Source: Pyropia haitanensis
Lineage: Eukaryota > Rhodophyta > Bangiophyceae > Bangiales > Bangiaceae
Reading direction: 5' to 3'
Assembly (NCBI GenBank): GCA_008729055.1
Contig: SDUX01000005.1
Span: 732,801-796,800 of the forward strand
DNA length: 64,000 bases
Each line of letters begins with the position of its first letter. The first letter of the stretch is position 1. Both the position numbers and the translations under genes were made by a program. This document shows, one piece after another, positions 22,651 to 34,680 of the stretch. The notes beneath the pieces were generated by a model. It saw only the letters and a list, made by a program, of their open reading frames with translations. It made no database searches and had not been told where the DNA came from.

Positions 22651-24266
22651 AGCGCCGGGCGCCGACGCGGCCGCCGCGGCGGCGCGGCCCGAGGAGGTGG
22701 CCGCGCTGCTGCTGTCACTGCTGCGCGGCGCCGCCGCGCGCGTCCGTGACGTGCTGCACGGGGTCGCCACGGACGCGGCGGCGGCGGTGCGGGCGGCGCT
22801 GTTTGGGGGCGGCCCGCCGCGGGCGGGGGGGGGGGGGGGAGGGGTGCCCGGTGCGTCGGATCCCGCCCCGCCGTCGGCCGCGACGCGGCCGCGGCCGGGT
22901 GGGGGGAGCCGCGTCAGCCGCGGCCGCCGGCGTGTGCCGGCGCGGTCACCGCCGCCGCCGGCCAAGCGGCGGCGGCCTGGGACTGGGGGGGGAGGGGCGC
23001 CGTCTGCCGTGACGACCGGCCGGCGGGGGACGGGCGGCCGCCGCATCATTTACGGCGAGTTTGACGATGACGCGTCGGGCGACGATGCCGGCGGTGGCGG
23101 TGGTGGTGGTGGCGGCTTTACGACCGATGAAGACGGCGACGGCGGCGGCGGCGGCGGCGGCGACGCGTTTGACACGGACGACGCGGCGGAGCCGGTGGTG
23201 GCGGCGGAGCAGCCCGGCCTGCACGCCGTCCCGCCCGGTGCCGCCGCCGCCGGCGACGACTTTTTCGAGCCCGTCACCGTCGGCGGCGGCGGCGGCGGCG
23301 GCGGCGACAGCACCCGCACCACCGCCGCCGGCGGCGCCCACAGCACCGTCGGCGGCGGCAGCGGCAGTACGACCGCCGCTGCCGGCACGGCCGGCGCGGG
23401 CGCGGCGGTGACCCCCGCGGACGCGGCGGCGGCCGAAGTGCGCGCCATTGTCGCGGCCGCCGTTGCCGCGGCGGCAGCGGCGCCCGCCCTCGCCGCGGAC
23501 GTGGCGCGCGGCCTGGCCGCCGCCCTGACCGCCGCGCGCGCCGCGGAGCGGGCGCCCGCGCTCGCGGCCGTCGGCGGCACGGCGCTGCTCCTTCATCCGG
23601 GCACGGGGAATGGCGACTACCTCGCGCCGCGGGCGGCGGTGTGGGCGGGCCTGTGCGCGCTGCGGGTGGCCGACGGCGTTGCCGCGGCGGGCGCGGATGT
23701 CGGGTGGGCGGGGCGGCTGCTCGCCGAGTCGGTCACGGAGGGGGTGGGGTACGGCGTGGGGGGGGCGCCACCCGCGGGGGGGGGGGGGGCGCCGCGGCGG
23801 GGAGCAAGCGCGCGTGGACGTTGCCGCCAACGCCCGCCGCGGAGCGGGCGCGGCGGCGGCTGCTGGCGGCCATCCGCGGGTGGGCGGTGGCGGGCCTCGC
23901 CGCGCCCGCCTCCGCGTCGGGGGCGGGGGGGGCGGCGGCGGCGGCAGCGCCGCCGCTGCCGACGGCCGCGTCGCTCGGCGTTGCCGGCAGCGTGCTCGAC
24001 TTTCTCGAGTTTAACCGCGCGCAGCACGGCGCGCGGATGCCCCGTGCCGCGCGCGTCGCGTACGTTGCGGCGGTCGCGCCGCTCGCGGAGCTCCTCCGCC
24101 GCACCGCCGCGCGGGTGGCGGCGGCGGCACCCGCGGGGGGGGCGGGGGGGGCGCTCCCGCCGCCACCCGGCCGGGCAGCGGCGGGACCGCGCCGCCGCCG
24201 CTGCTGCCCGTCGACCCGTCCCGCCCGGCGGGCACCTGGACCGCCGCGACGGGCGGCTTTACCGAG

Positions 24267-24300
<34 letters not shown>

Positions 24301-27300
24301 AGCCGCCCGCCGTGCCGCCCGCGGTGGCCGAGATGCTCGGCGTCGCGCGGTCGCGGGCGGCGGAGCTGGCCGCCTCGGTCCGGCGGCTGCACACGGACGT
24401 GGATGCGGGCGTGCGGCTGGCGGTGGCGGGGGTGGAGCCGCTGCTGCGGCGGGGGCGGCCGGGGGGGGTCGCCGACCTCGCCGCCGCCCTGCCGCCCGTT
24501 GGCGAGTGCGTGCCGCCGCCGCCGCCGCCGCCGGCCGACGCGGCCGCCGGCGTCGAGGGGGGGGCGGCGGAGCGGGTGCCGCCACCGCCGCCGCCGCCGC
24601 CGCGGCGGCCGAGGCGACGCGCCTCGCGACGGGCCTCGGCCACGCCGCCCGCGGGTGGACGGCGCTCGTGGCGATTGGGGAGGTGGCGGCGCACGAGCCG
24701 ACGTCGCGGGCGGCGCTGCTCGTCGCGCTCGCCGAGCGTGTCGACGAGGGCTACCCCGACGCCCCGGCTGGAAGCGGCGACGGCGACAGCGGTGACGGTG
24801 GAGGTGGTGGGGGCGGCGGCGGCGGCTCGTTGGCTGTCGCCGACAGCGCATCGGACGGGGGGGGGTCGCCCGCGTCGGGCGGGTCGGCGCGGGAGAGCGG
24901 CGGCGGCCGCGGCGGCTGCGGCGGCGGTGGTGACGACAGCGGCAGCGGCGGTGGCCCGTCGGCGGCGGCGGCGCGCTGGGCGCCCGGCGGCATGGCCGCC
25001 GTCGCGGCGGCGGTGGTGGACCGGCTGGCGCGGCGGTCGGGCTACCCGTCCCGCGCGCACCTGTGGGCCGCGACCGCCGCGCCGGTGCTCGACGGCTTTC
25101 TCGCCGCCGAGTACGACCCGGTGGACTTTCCGCTGCACGTCCTTGGGGGGCGCTCCCTGGTGCAGCGGGTGGGCGTGCTGCTCGCCCGCCGCGCCGCTGC
25201 CGCCGCCAGAGGAGGGGACGCTGGCACCATGGCGGTGGCGGGGTCGCCACCGTCGCCGGTGCCCGACGACGCGGTCATTGGCGAGGCGCAGCGGCAGGCG
25301 CTGTCGGCCTTTCTCGCCCGTCACGAGGCGGACCTCACCCCCACGTGCATCCTCGAAGACCCCGCTGGCCTGTCCCTCCTCCCCCGCACCGCCGCCGCGC
25401 GCGGCGTGCCGGTCGTCTCTCTCCTTCGTGCCGGCACCGCCGCCGCGTGGTGGCGCCTCTACGGCATGTACTACGTGCTGCGGTGGAACAGCCACGCCGT
25501 GTCGGCTCGGGTGGCGCTCATTGGCCGCGGCGTCGACGTTGAGGCCGTCGACCGGCCGTCGACGCTCCGGTCGCTGCTGCTGTCGGTTGGGGTGGACCCG
25601 GCGGCGGCGGCGGCGAGCGGGTCTGGCCGCCCGTTTGTGCGGTCCGCCGCGGCCGACAGCCTGCGGCCGCCCCGGTTTGACCCGCTCGTCGTTGCGTACG
25701 CGCTCGAGCGGATCCACGGCGGGGAGCCACGGTCGGCGTCGGACGTGCCCGCCGACGGGCCGCTGCTGCGGTCGGCGGCGGCGGCGGTGGCGGCGGCGCC
25801 CGCCGGCGCCGGCGCCGGCGCGGGCTCCCCCGACGGCGACGACGGCGGCCTCCTCGACGCGGCGGCCGTTGACGCCGACGGCGGCGGCGTCGACGGCTTC
25901 GTCCCCGGCGCGGGCTTCCCCCGCACCGCCCACGTGCTGCTGGCGTCGCCCTGGGTGGCGGTGGAGCTCCTCGTCGCTTACTGGGACCGGCTTGCCAACG
26001 CGGCGCGGCCGCCGCCGCCGGCCGCCCGCCTCGACGCGCTCTACGGCGTCGGTACGGTGTGGCTGCTCGCTGGGCCGGCGCTGCTGCGGCTGGCCCTCCA
26101 CCGGCGGCTGCTCTTCCACGTCCTCCTCGTCGCGGCGGCGCACGCGGAAACCGCCGCCAACGCGGTGTGGTTGCTCGAGGACGCGGCGCGCGCGTACGTG
26201 CGGTCGCGGGACCCGGCGGTCGAGGCCGAGCCGGGCGACGATGACGCTGCTGCCGCCGCCGCCGCCGACGTTGCCCCCCTCCCAGACGGCTCGCCGGCCC
26301 CCCCCCACCACCCGCGGTCATCCACGAGCGGTGGAAGGTGGTGACGCGGCAGCTGGTGCCGGCACTCGCCGCGCTCGCGGCGACGCACAAGGCCGCCGGC
26401 CGCGTCGCGGCCGCGACCGCCGCCTACCACGCGGTGACGCGGCTGGTGACCAAGGCCGCCGCGGACGGGGCGGAGCCGGCGCTCGCCGCCCTCGAGCCGC
26501 TCCCGCCCGCCCGCTTCCTCCGCTGGCTCCGCGGCCGCCTCGACGACGCGGCGACGGCGGCGCTGGCGGGGGCGCCGCCCGCACGGGCGCTTCACTTTTG
26601 GCTCGAGCGGTTTGTCGAGGCGGCCGCCGCGGCCGCCGCGGCGGGCGGCTCCCCGCGGCCGGCGGTGGCGGTGCTCGCGTCGCTGTCTGGCCTGCGGCGG
26701 CTGCTCGACGTGGCGGGTCCGGCGCTGTCGGCGGCGGCGCGGGCGGCGACGCCGCTCGACCCGTCGCAGCCAAACGTGCTCGCCGCGCTGCTCGCCGAGG
26801 CGCTCGCCGCCGTCGTGCACATTGCGCGGTCCTACACGGCGGGGGGCGGGGGGGGGGGGGGGGGAGGGGGGGGTAGCGGGGATCGACGCGAGAGGGGTCA
26901 CCCGCGCGCTCCTGCCGCCGCCGCCGCCGCCGCTGCCGACGCTGCCGCCGTCACCGCCGCCGCCGCTGGGTCTGGCAGCGCCGGTCGGGCGGGGCGGCGG
27001 TGGCGGCGGCGGCAGCGGCGGCGGCGGCCTGCCAGGCTCGGCCATCTCCCCGTCCCCGCCGGCGGCGCCCCCCCCCTCCACCGGCGGCTCCCCGGCGGTC
27101 ACGGCGGCCGTCGTGCCGCCGCCGACGCCCGTCGACGCGGACCGCTACTGGCGGGTCCCGCCTTCCCCCGCCGCGTCTGCACCGGCAGCAGCCGCCGCGA
27201 CTGCGGCGGCGGCCGCCGTCGCCGCCGCCGACGACGACGCCGCCCTGCGCCGCCGCGTGCGCGCCGAGGCCGGCCGCTGCCTCGGCCTGCTCGGGCCGCT

Positions 27301-30119
27301 CGCGGTGCCGCGGCAGACGCTGCCCGCCCTCGACGGCGCCGAGGGGGGGGCTGGCGGCGCCGCCCTGGGCAGCGGCGGCGGCGACGCCGACCTGCCGGCC
27401 GACGCGGAGCTCGCCGCGGCGCGCACCACCGCACTCGCGCGGCTCGCGACGCTCCTGACCGGCGGGAGTGCCGTGGCGGCGGCGGTGGCGGCCACCGCGC
27501 TGCGTGCCGCGGCGGGGGTGCCCGCCGCGGCGGCGGCGGTGGGCGCGGCGGCGGCGGCGGTGGCGGCGGGCGCCGACGCGCCGCGCGAGGCGCTCGCGCT
27601 GCGGGCGCTCGCCCCGTTTTTTGATCACGCGGCCGCCGCCGCGGGCGGGGCGGCCGCCGCCGGCGGCCGGCGGCGGGGCTCGGCCGCCGCCCGCCGCGCG
27701 GGGGGGGGGGCGGCCGCCACCGCCGCCGCCGCCGCCGTGGCGGCGCGGCTCGTCGACGGCGCGACCGGCGAGCCGCTCCGCCGGCGGCCGTGGCGGCTCG
27801 ACGAGCCCGCCCTGTGGGCGGCCGCCGCCGCCGCCGCCGACGCGCCGGCGTGGACGCGCGAGGTTGCCGCCGCCGCGGCGGCAGCGTCGGCCGACCCGCT
27901 CTTCCCGCTGCTGCCGGCGGTTGCGTACGCCGACGGCGGGTTTGCGGCGGCGCTGGCGCCAGCGTTTTTGGCGAGCGTCGCGCTCGACAGCCCGGCCGGC
28001 TGCGCGGTGCTGTCGGTGCGCCTGGGGGAGGTGCTGGGGGGGGCGACCGCGGCGACGGCGGCGGCGGCGGCTGTCGCGCTGCGCGCGCTGCACGTGCTGC
28101 GGTCGCGGCGGCTGCGGGCGCTGCGGGGGGGGGGCGGGGGGGCGGATGACGCCGCGTACGCGGCGCACGCGGCGGCCGCCGCGCGCGCCATAGACGGCGG
28201 TGGCGGTTCCCCGGCGGCCACAGACGTGCCGTCGCCGGCGCCACGGACGCCGCGCGGCGGCCGGGCGGCGGCGGCGGCCGCCGCGTCGGCGGGCGTGCCG
28301 CCGCCCGCGCCGTGGTACCCGCTGCAGGTGGACATTCTGGTCGCCGCCCGCGCGGCGGTGGCGGTCGGCGCCCCGTTTGACGCGCTCGTCCTGGCCGAGC
28401 AGCACGCCGACTGGGCCGCCGCCGCCACCGCGGCCGCCACCGCCGCCGCCACCGCCGCCACCGCCACCGCCGCCGCCACCAGTGCCGGCGGTAGTGGCCG
28501 CCGCGCCGGCGCCGCCGCGGCAGCGTCGGTGGGGGTCCCCCCCGCGGCGGCCGCCGCGCGCGACGCGGCGGCGGCGGCGCGGCGGCGCGTCATCGCCGCG
28601 GCGGTGGCGGGGATTGGCGACGCGGACACGTCGCGGGCGGTGGCGGACGACGCGGAGCCGCTGCGCGGTGCCGCCGCGCGTGCCGAGGCGGACGGCGACT
28701 GGGCGCGCGCGCTCGACGCGTACGAGGGGCTCGTTGCGTCGACGGCGGCAGGGACCGCTGGGGGGGGGTGGAGGGGGAGGGGGGGGGGGTTGACGTTGGC
28801 GCCGACGCGTCGCCGCTCCCGCCCGTGGGCGGTGGTGGCGGTGGTGGTGGCGGTGGTGGCGGTGGTGGTGGCGGCGGCGTCGACGCTGACGCCGAGGCGG
28901 GGGTGGTGCGGTCGCTGACGCGCCTCGGCCGGCACACGCTGGTCGGCCGCTACGCGGCGGGGCTGCGGGAGCGGGTGCTCCGTGACGGCTGGCGGTGGGG
29001 GGAGGGGGCTGGGGGGGGCGCCCGCCGGCCGACGCGGTGGCCGAGCTGGAGGAGCTCCGCGCCGAGGCGGCGTGGCAGCTCGGCCAGTGGGAGACGCCGC
29101 GGCCGCTGCCGGTGCCCGTTGGGCCCGCGGGGGGGGGGGGGGACGTCTTGGTGGGGAGGATACCAGCGCGGTCCCCGTCGCCCGCGGCAGAGCGCCTCGC
29201 CGCCGCCGCGCGGGCGTCGGCGGGTAGCGGCAGCCGCGGCAGCACCGTCGCGGCCGTCGCGGCGGCCGCCACCCCCGCGGCGGCCACGGGCGGTGGCGCG
29301 TCCTCGGCGGCGGGCAGCCGCCTCCACCGGCACCTCCACACGATCCTGCGGTCACTCGCGGCGGGCGACGGTGCCGCGGCGGCGGCGGCGCTCGCCGCGG
29401 CGCGTGACGAGGAGGTGGTCGCCGTCGGCGGCGGGGGGGCGAGCGGCTCGGCCGCGGCGGTGTACGCCGCGGCGGGGCGGCTGCGGCTGCTCGCCGACGT
29501 GGAGGCCGCCGCGGCGGGGGTGCTGACGCCGGGACGGGCGGCCGCGTCCGTGGCACCGCGCAGCGGCGGCGGCGGCGGCGGCGGCGGGCACGGCCGTGGT
29601 GCGGCGGCGGCGGCGGCGGCGGCGTTTGCGGCGGCCGAGGCGCGCTGGCGCGTCGAGGCGCGGACGCTGTGGCCCGCCGGCCGCGCGGTGCGGTCCGAGC
29701 TGGCCGCCACCGCCGCCGCGGCGGTCGCGCTGCGCCACCGCCTGGCGGGGGTGCTGGGCCTGGCCGCCCGCCACCGGCGGTTGGGTGCCGACGCGGCCGC
29801 GCACCTGCTCGCCGCGTCGCCACGCGCGGGCTGGGCCCACGCGGGGCGCGTGCTGCGCGGCGTCGCCGCCGCCGCGCCCGCGGGCGGAGCGGCAGGGGGG
29901 GGGGGTGTGGCCGGCGCTGGCGGGGGGGCGGTTGACGCCGACGCCGCGGCGATCCGGCTGGCGGGCGCCAAGCTGCTGTGGGCGGCGGGGGAGGACAGCC
30001 ACGTGCGCGCGCGCGCGCTGCGCGCCGCGCAGGTGCTCGTCACGGACCTTGGCGCGCGCGTGTCCCCAGAGGGCGCCCGCGGCGGCGGCGGCGGCAAGCC
30101 CGGCGGGGGTCGGCCTGGG

Positions 30120-30152
<33 letters not shown>

Positions 30153-30247
30153 GCTGACGTGGCGCCCGCGGCGGGGACCGCGGGTGGGGCGGTGTGGGTG
30201 CCCGCCCCCGAGGCGGTGGCCGTCGATGACGGCGCGGCCGGCGGGGG

Positions 30248-30279
<32 letters not shown>

Positions 30280-32918
30280 CCGCGGCTGCGGCCGCCGCGG
30301 TGGAGCTGTCGGCGGTGCGTGCCGAGGCGTGCCGCCTCGTCGCGCGCTGGTCGGCCGACACGCGGGCGGAGCAGGCGCGCACCGTCTTTGACACGTACCT
30401 CGGCTTGGGCGTCGCGGCGTGGGGGGAAGCGGGCGCGGGTGCAGCCGCCGCCGCCGCCGCCGCCGCGACCGCCGACGCGGACGCGACCGCCGCGGCGGCG
30501 GCGGCGGTGGTGGCCGGCGGCGACGCGGCGGCCGCGGCGGCCGGGTCGGCGGCCGAGGCGGCGGCGGCCGCCGCGGCGGGCCGCTGCGACGCCTACTACA
30601 CGATGGCGGACTTTGCCGACGCGGAGCTGCGCAAGCTCCACGACTATACCGCCAGCCGCGAGTACCGCGTCTTTACCGCGACGCTGTCGCGGCGGCGGGG
30701 GGAGGCGGCCAAGTGGCGGTCCATGGCGGAGGACGCCATCCGCCGCGCGCGCGCCGCGGGCCGCGGCGGCGGGGGGGGCGCGGCCGCCGCCGTGGCCGCC
30801 GGCACCGCCGCCGCCCGCCGCGCGACGGCGGCGGCGGAGGACATGAGCCGCCAGTACGGGGAGCTCGAAAAGATGAACGCCGCCGACGAGGCGCGGCTGG
30901 CCGAGGCGCGCGCCGCCGCCGACGGCTGGCTGTCGTCGGCCGCCGCGGCCTACGCGTGCTGCCTGCGCGCCGGGCCGGGCCGGTCGCTCCGCGCGGCGTT
31001 CCGGCTCGTCGCGCTGTGGCTCCGCCACGCGCCGGGCCGGCCCGACATGAACGCGGCGCTGTTTGACCGCGCCGCGGGCGGCCTGCAGATCCCCGCCGCC
31101 GCGCTGCTGCCGCTGTCGTACCAGCTGACGTGCCGGCTGGCGGGGGGGGCCGCCGCGGACGCGCGGGAGGCGGCGCTGCAGCGGGCGCTGGCGGGGGTCG
31201 TTGGCGCGCTCGCCGCGGCGCACCCGCACCACCTGGTCTGGCAGCTGCTGTCGGTGGCCAACCACGACCGGTCGCCGCCGCCGCACCAGCGGCGGGCGAC
31301 CAACTTTGTGGGGTCCCCGGAAAAGGCGGCGCGCGCGCGGGCGCTGCTCGCCGCCATGCGTGGGGTGCACCCGGAAGTGGTGGACGAGGCGCACACCCTG
31401 TCCGAGGCGTACATCCAGATTGCCGAGATGCCAAAGACCACCCCGACCGCCGTCACGACGGGCGGCGGCCGCGGCGGCGGCCGGGACCCCAACGCGATCG
31501 TCATCACCAACACCAAGCTGGCGGCGGTCGCCAACCTGACCCACACGGTCGTGCCGACGCTGCCGCTGTCGCTGCACGGCACCCCGCTGTACGGCTCCGA
31601 GCCGGTGACCGTCGCGGCGTTTTCGCGCGCCGCGCTGCTGCTGGGCGGCGTCAACCAGCCGCGCCGCGTCACGTGCCGCGGCAGCGACGGCGCGCGGCAC
31701 TACCAGATTGTCAAGGGCCACGACGACCTGCGGCAGGACGCAGTGATGGAGCAGTTTTTTGGGCTCGTCAACGCGCTGCTCGCCGCCGACGGCGCGGCGG
31801 CGGCGCGGCGGCTCGCCGTCCGCACGTACCGGGTGGTGCCGCTGACGCCCGTCGCCGGGGTGCTCCAGTTTGTCGCCGGCACGACGCCCCTCTTTTCGTG
31901 GCTGGCGGGCGACGAGGGTGGCGGCGCGCACGGGCGCTACTCGCCCGGCGGCACGACCTACATCCAGGCGATGCACCACATGCGGCGGGTGGAGAAGCTG
32001 CCGCTCGCGACGCAGGTCAAGCAGCTGCGCGGCGTCTACGCCATCTTTCCGCCCGTCATGCGGCACTTTGTGACGGAGCGGTGGCCGGCCCCGCCCGACT
32101 GGTTTGACCGCCGCACCGCGTACGCGCGGTCGCTCGCGGTCGCGAGCATCGTTGGCTACGTCGCCGGCATTGGCGACCGCCACAGCAGCAACATCCTGCT
32201 CGACCTGCGCTCCGCCGAGGTCGTCCACATTGACCTGGGCATCACGTTTGACCAGGGCAAGCTCCTCCGCACGCCCGAGCGGGTGCCGTTCCGGCTCACC
32301 CGCGACCTCGTCGACGGGCTCGGCGTCCTCGGCACCGACGGCGCGTTTCGCCGCGCCGCGGAAGCGACCATGCGCGTGATGCGGGGGAGTGCCGACGCGC
32401 TGCTGACGGTCATTGAGGTGTTCCTGCACGACCCGCTCTTCCACTGGGCGTCCGCGCCGGCCAAGGTGCTCCAAAAGCACACCGAGGCGCTCGCCGCCCG
32501 CGGCGGTGGGCGCCGTGGCAGCGTCGGTGGCCGCGCCGCGGCGGCCGCGGCGGCGGCAGAGGCCGCGGCGGCGGCGGCGGCCGACCAGGAGCTGCTGCTC
32601 CTCGAGGACGACACAGACAGCGTTGACGGCGGCGGCTGCGGCGGCGGCGGCGGCGGCGGCGGCGGTGGGGGCGGCCACGCCGATGCCCTCTCCGCGGCCG
32701 AAGTGGACGCGGCCGCCACCGAGGGTGGCGGCGGCGCAGGCGGCGCCGACGCGAGCACCGCCGCCCGGTCGGTGCTGACGCGGATGGCGGAGAAGCTGCG
32801 CGGCGTCCATGAGCGGGAGGCGCTGAGCGTGCCCAACCACGTGGCGCTGCTGGTGGAGGAGGCGACGGCGGTGGAGAACCTGGCGCCCATGTACATCGGG
32901 TGGATGATGTTCCTGTAG
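18942..32918 (+). CDS. ATM: ATM/Tel1-type PI3K-related protein kinase
   Basis: The product is a giant serine/threonine kinase of the PIKK family that senses DNA double-strand breaks in the nucleus, normally with the Mre11-Rad50-Nbs1 complex. The C-terminus is diagnostic. The nucleotide-binding region has IVKGHDDLRQDAVMEQFF (about 31,708). Then come a GVLQFVAGTTPLFSWL segment, the catalytic loop GIGDRHSSNILLD (about 32,168) and the metal-binding HIDLG (32,226-32,240). ERVPFRLTRDLVDGLGVLG is the ATM-specific signature rather than ATR, TOR or DNA-PK. The final 30 residues form a FATC domain (NHVALLVEEATAVENL...GWMMFL, stop 32,916-32,918). A FAT-like helical region precedes the kinase (about 29,000-31,300). 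The N-terminal two thirds is helical-repeat-like sequence swollen by poly-Ala and poly-Gly, with a basic PPAKRRRP stretch near 22,960 that could be a nuclear signal. The frame changes about 13 times, each at a G or C run. The start (ATG 18,942, followed by 14 C) is tentative. No introns are evident. Confidence 0.88.
19208..29020 (+). repeat. Homopolymer runs at every frame change in ATM
   Basis: Coding signal moves between frames at G or C runs near 19,208-19,216, 19,710-19,728, 20,485-20,495, 20,870-20,880, 21,027-21,075, 23,760-23,791, 24,136-24,150, 24,557-24,564, 26,298-26,306 (C9), 26,844-26,874, 28,760-28,790 and 28,996-29,018. Between the runs each frame reads as uninterrupted helical protein. 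From 29,020 to the stop at 32,918 a single frame is intact and carries the FAT, kinase and FATC domains. Confidence 0.7.
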
Positions 32919-33164
32919 AGGGCGGGGGGGGGGGGAGGAGCGCAGCAGCAGATTGGCAACCGGGGGCGAGCAGGATGGGGCGGTGGCGAGGAGGGGGATG
33001 AACGAGCGGCGGCAAGGGCGGAGCAACGGCGTGGCTGTGCAATTGGGGGGGGGACGGCGTGCCCCCCCCGGTCGGGGGCACAACGTCGCGGCATGGTCGG
33101 CGTGCGCCCGTCCGACCGCCCGCCTCGGGATGATCCGACGTAAGGGGCGTGCGGCGGCGGGCCG
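32919..33164. other. Convergent intergenic spacer
   Basis: Only about 245 bp separate the ATM stop from the stop of the minus-strand UBX-like gene, so the two genes end tail-to-tail and their 3' ends probably overlap. No other feature is seen. Confidence 0.55.
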
Positions 33165-34073
33165 CTACGCGGTTGCCCCCCCCCCCCCTTCCCCCCCCCG
33201 GCGGCGACGTTTGGGTCGCCTCCCCCCCGCGCCCTCCTCCCCCTCCTCCGCCTCTTCCTCCTCCTCCCCCCCCGCCGCAGCCTCGGCCGCCGCGGCGGCC
33301 GCCTCGCGCGCCTTGGCGCTCAGCACCCGCGGCCGCGCACGGAGCGCCGCCCAGTCCACGTCGGGCACCAGCCGGCGGAGCGTCGCGGCGAGGCGCTCCC
33401 CGCCGCCGCCCGTACCCGCCCGCCGCCCCGCCGCGGCCGCGTCGTCACCACCACCGGCGGCGGCGGCGGCGGCCTCGTCGCCGACGCGCACCAGGTTCCA
33501 GTACAGCCGCGGGCTGATGCGCGCGAGCGCGGCGGGCGCCAGCTGGTCCGCCGCGGCGGCGCCCCCCCCCCCCCCGCCACCGACGCGAGCACCGCGGCGA
33601 GGACCGCTTCCGGGTAGGCCACGTACTCACCACCCACCTCGGCATGCCCATCATCGGCGGCCGCGTCGGCGCCTGGCGTGGCGGCCGCGGGCTCGGTCGT
33701 CCACGCGCGCCGGCCGAGCTCCCGCCACCGCACCCGAAACGCCGCGGCGGCGGGCGGGTCGGCGCCCGCCGCGTCCACCCCCCCTCCCCGCCCCCCCCCA
33801 GCGCGCGCCCCGCGCCCGGCAGCAGCTCGTAGCGCCCCGCCATCATGGCCGCGTGGCGCGCCTCCCCCGCCGCCGCCCGCGCGCGCGCCGCGCGCGCCGC
33901 GGCGAGGGCGGTGCGCAGGCGGCGGCCGCGGTGGCCACCGCCGCCGCCACCGCCCGCCGCGGCGGCGACCACGTCCGCGCCCGTCGCGCCGAGCAGCTCC
34001 GCGCGGCTGGTGCGGCCAGACAGGAACGAGTGGATGGCCGCGGCGGTCGCGGCGTCGCCGCCGTCACCGCCGT

Positions 34074-34109
<36 letters not shown>

Positions 34110-34680
34110 TCGCGCGGCCACCAGCCGGCCGCCGTTTCGGCACCGCTCCGCCACCGCGGCGGCCGCCACGGCCGCCGCGGGCGGCGCTCCCCCCCCCACC
34201 TGGTGGCGTCGACCGCCGCGGCGGGAGCCCCGCCGCGGGCACGACCGTCAGCAGGTCCCCGTGGCGGAGGGCGGTGCCGAGCGGCGCCGACGGGGAGAGG
34301 GACAGCGGCTTGGGCGGGAAGCCGACCAGCAGCGTCGCCACGGGGGGGGATGCCGCCCCGCCGCCGCCGCCACCACCATCCCCCCTATCCCCACCGCCGT
34401 CACCGCCGCCGCCGTCGCCAACGTTGGTCCAACCGCCGCCGCCGTTGCCGCCACCCGCGGCACCACCGGCGGTAGGAGCACCGGTGGTCGAGGCGGCAGG
34501 GGGGGGGGGTTGGCCGAGGGCCGCCGCGACGGCGGCGGCGAGGTCAGCCGCCGCCGCCGTCGGCGCGAGGCTGGTGAGCGTGGCGGTGCCGCCGCCGGGT
34601 AGGCGGAGTCGCAGGTGAAAGGGCGGGGTGACGTCGGCCACCGCCGCCGCGGCGGTGTCGACGGGGGGCGGGAACACCAT
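33165..34680 (-). CDS. Protein with an N-terminal UBX-like ubiquitin fold
   Basis: The start is the ATG at 34,680 (MVFPPPVDT). Residues of about 20-115 form a ubiquitin-like beta-grasp pattern: FHLRLRLPGGGTATLTSLAP, a helix (DLAAAVAAAL), then after a glycine spacer VATLLVGFPPKPLSLS and GTALRHGDLLTVVP. The LVGFPPK strand and the L.HGD turn resemble the UBX-like domain at the N-terminus of OTU1/YOD1-type proteins, which binds the segregase p97/Cdc48. No OTU catalytic triad follows. Instead there is a Gly-rich linker, MAGRYELLPGAGRAL, a conserved-looking segment (EYVAYPEAVLAAVLASV ... SPRLYWNLVRVGD ... RRLVPDVDWAALRARPRVLS) and an acidic-then-basic tail. The frame changes at C runs near 33,778-33,799 and 33,561-33,577; the stop at 33,165 belongs to the last frame. 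I infer a ubiquitin/p97-pathway adaptor; the C-terminal domain is unidentified. Confidence 0.55.

Noticed and set aside
26951..33083. Frames of more than 1,100 codons antisense to the ATM gene
   Set aside because: They are shadows of the GC-rich sense coding sequence; the sense strand carries unmistakable kinase motifs.
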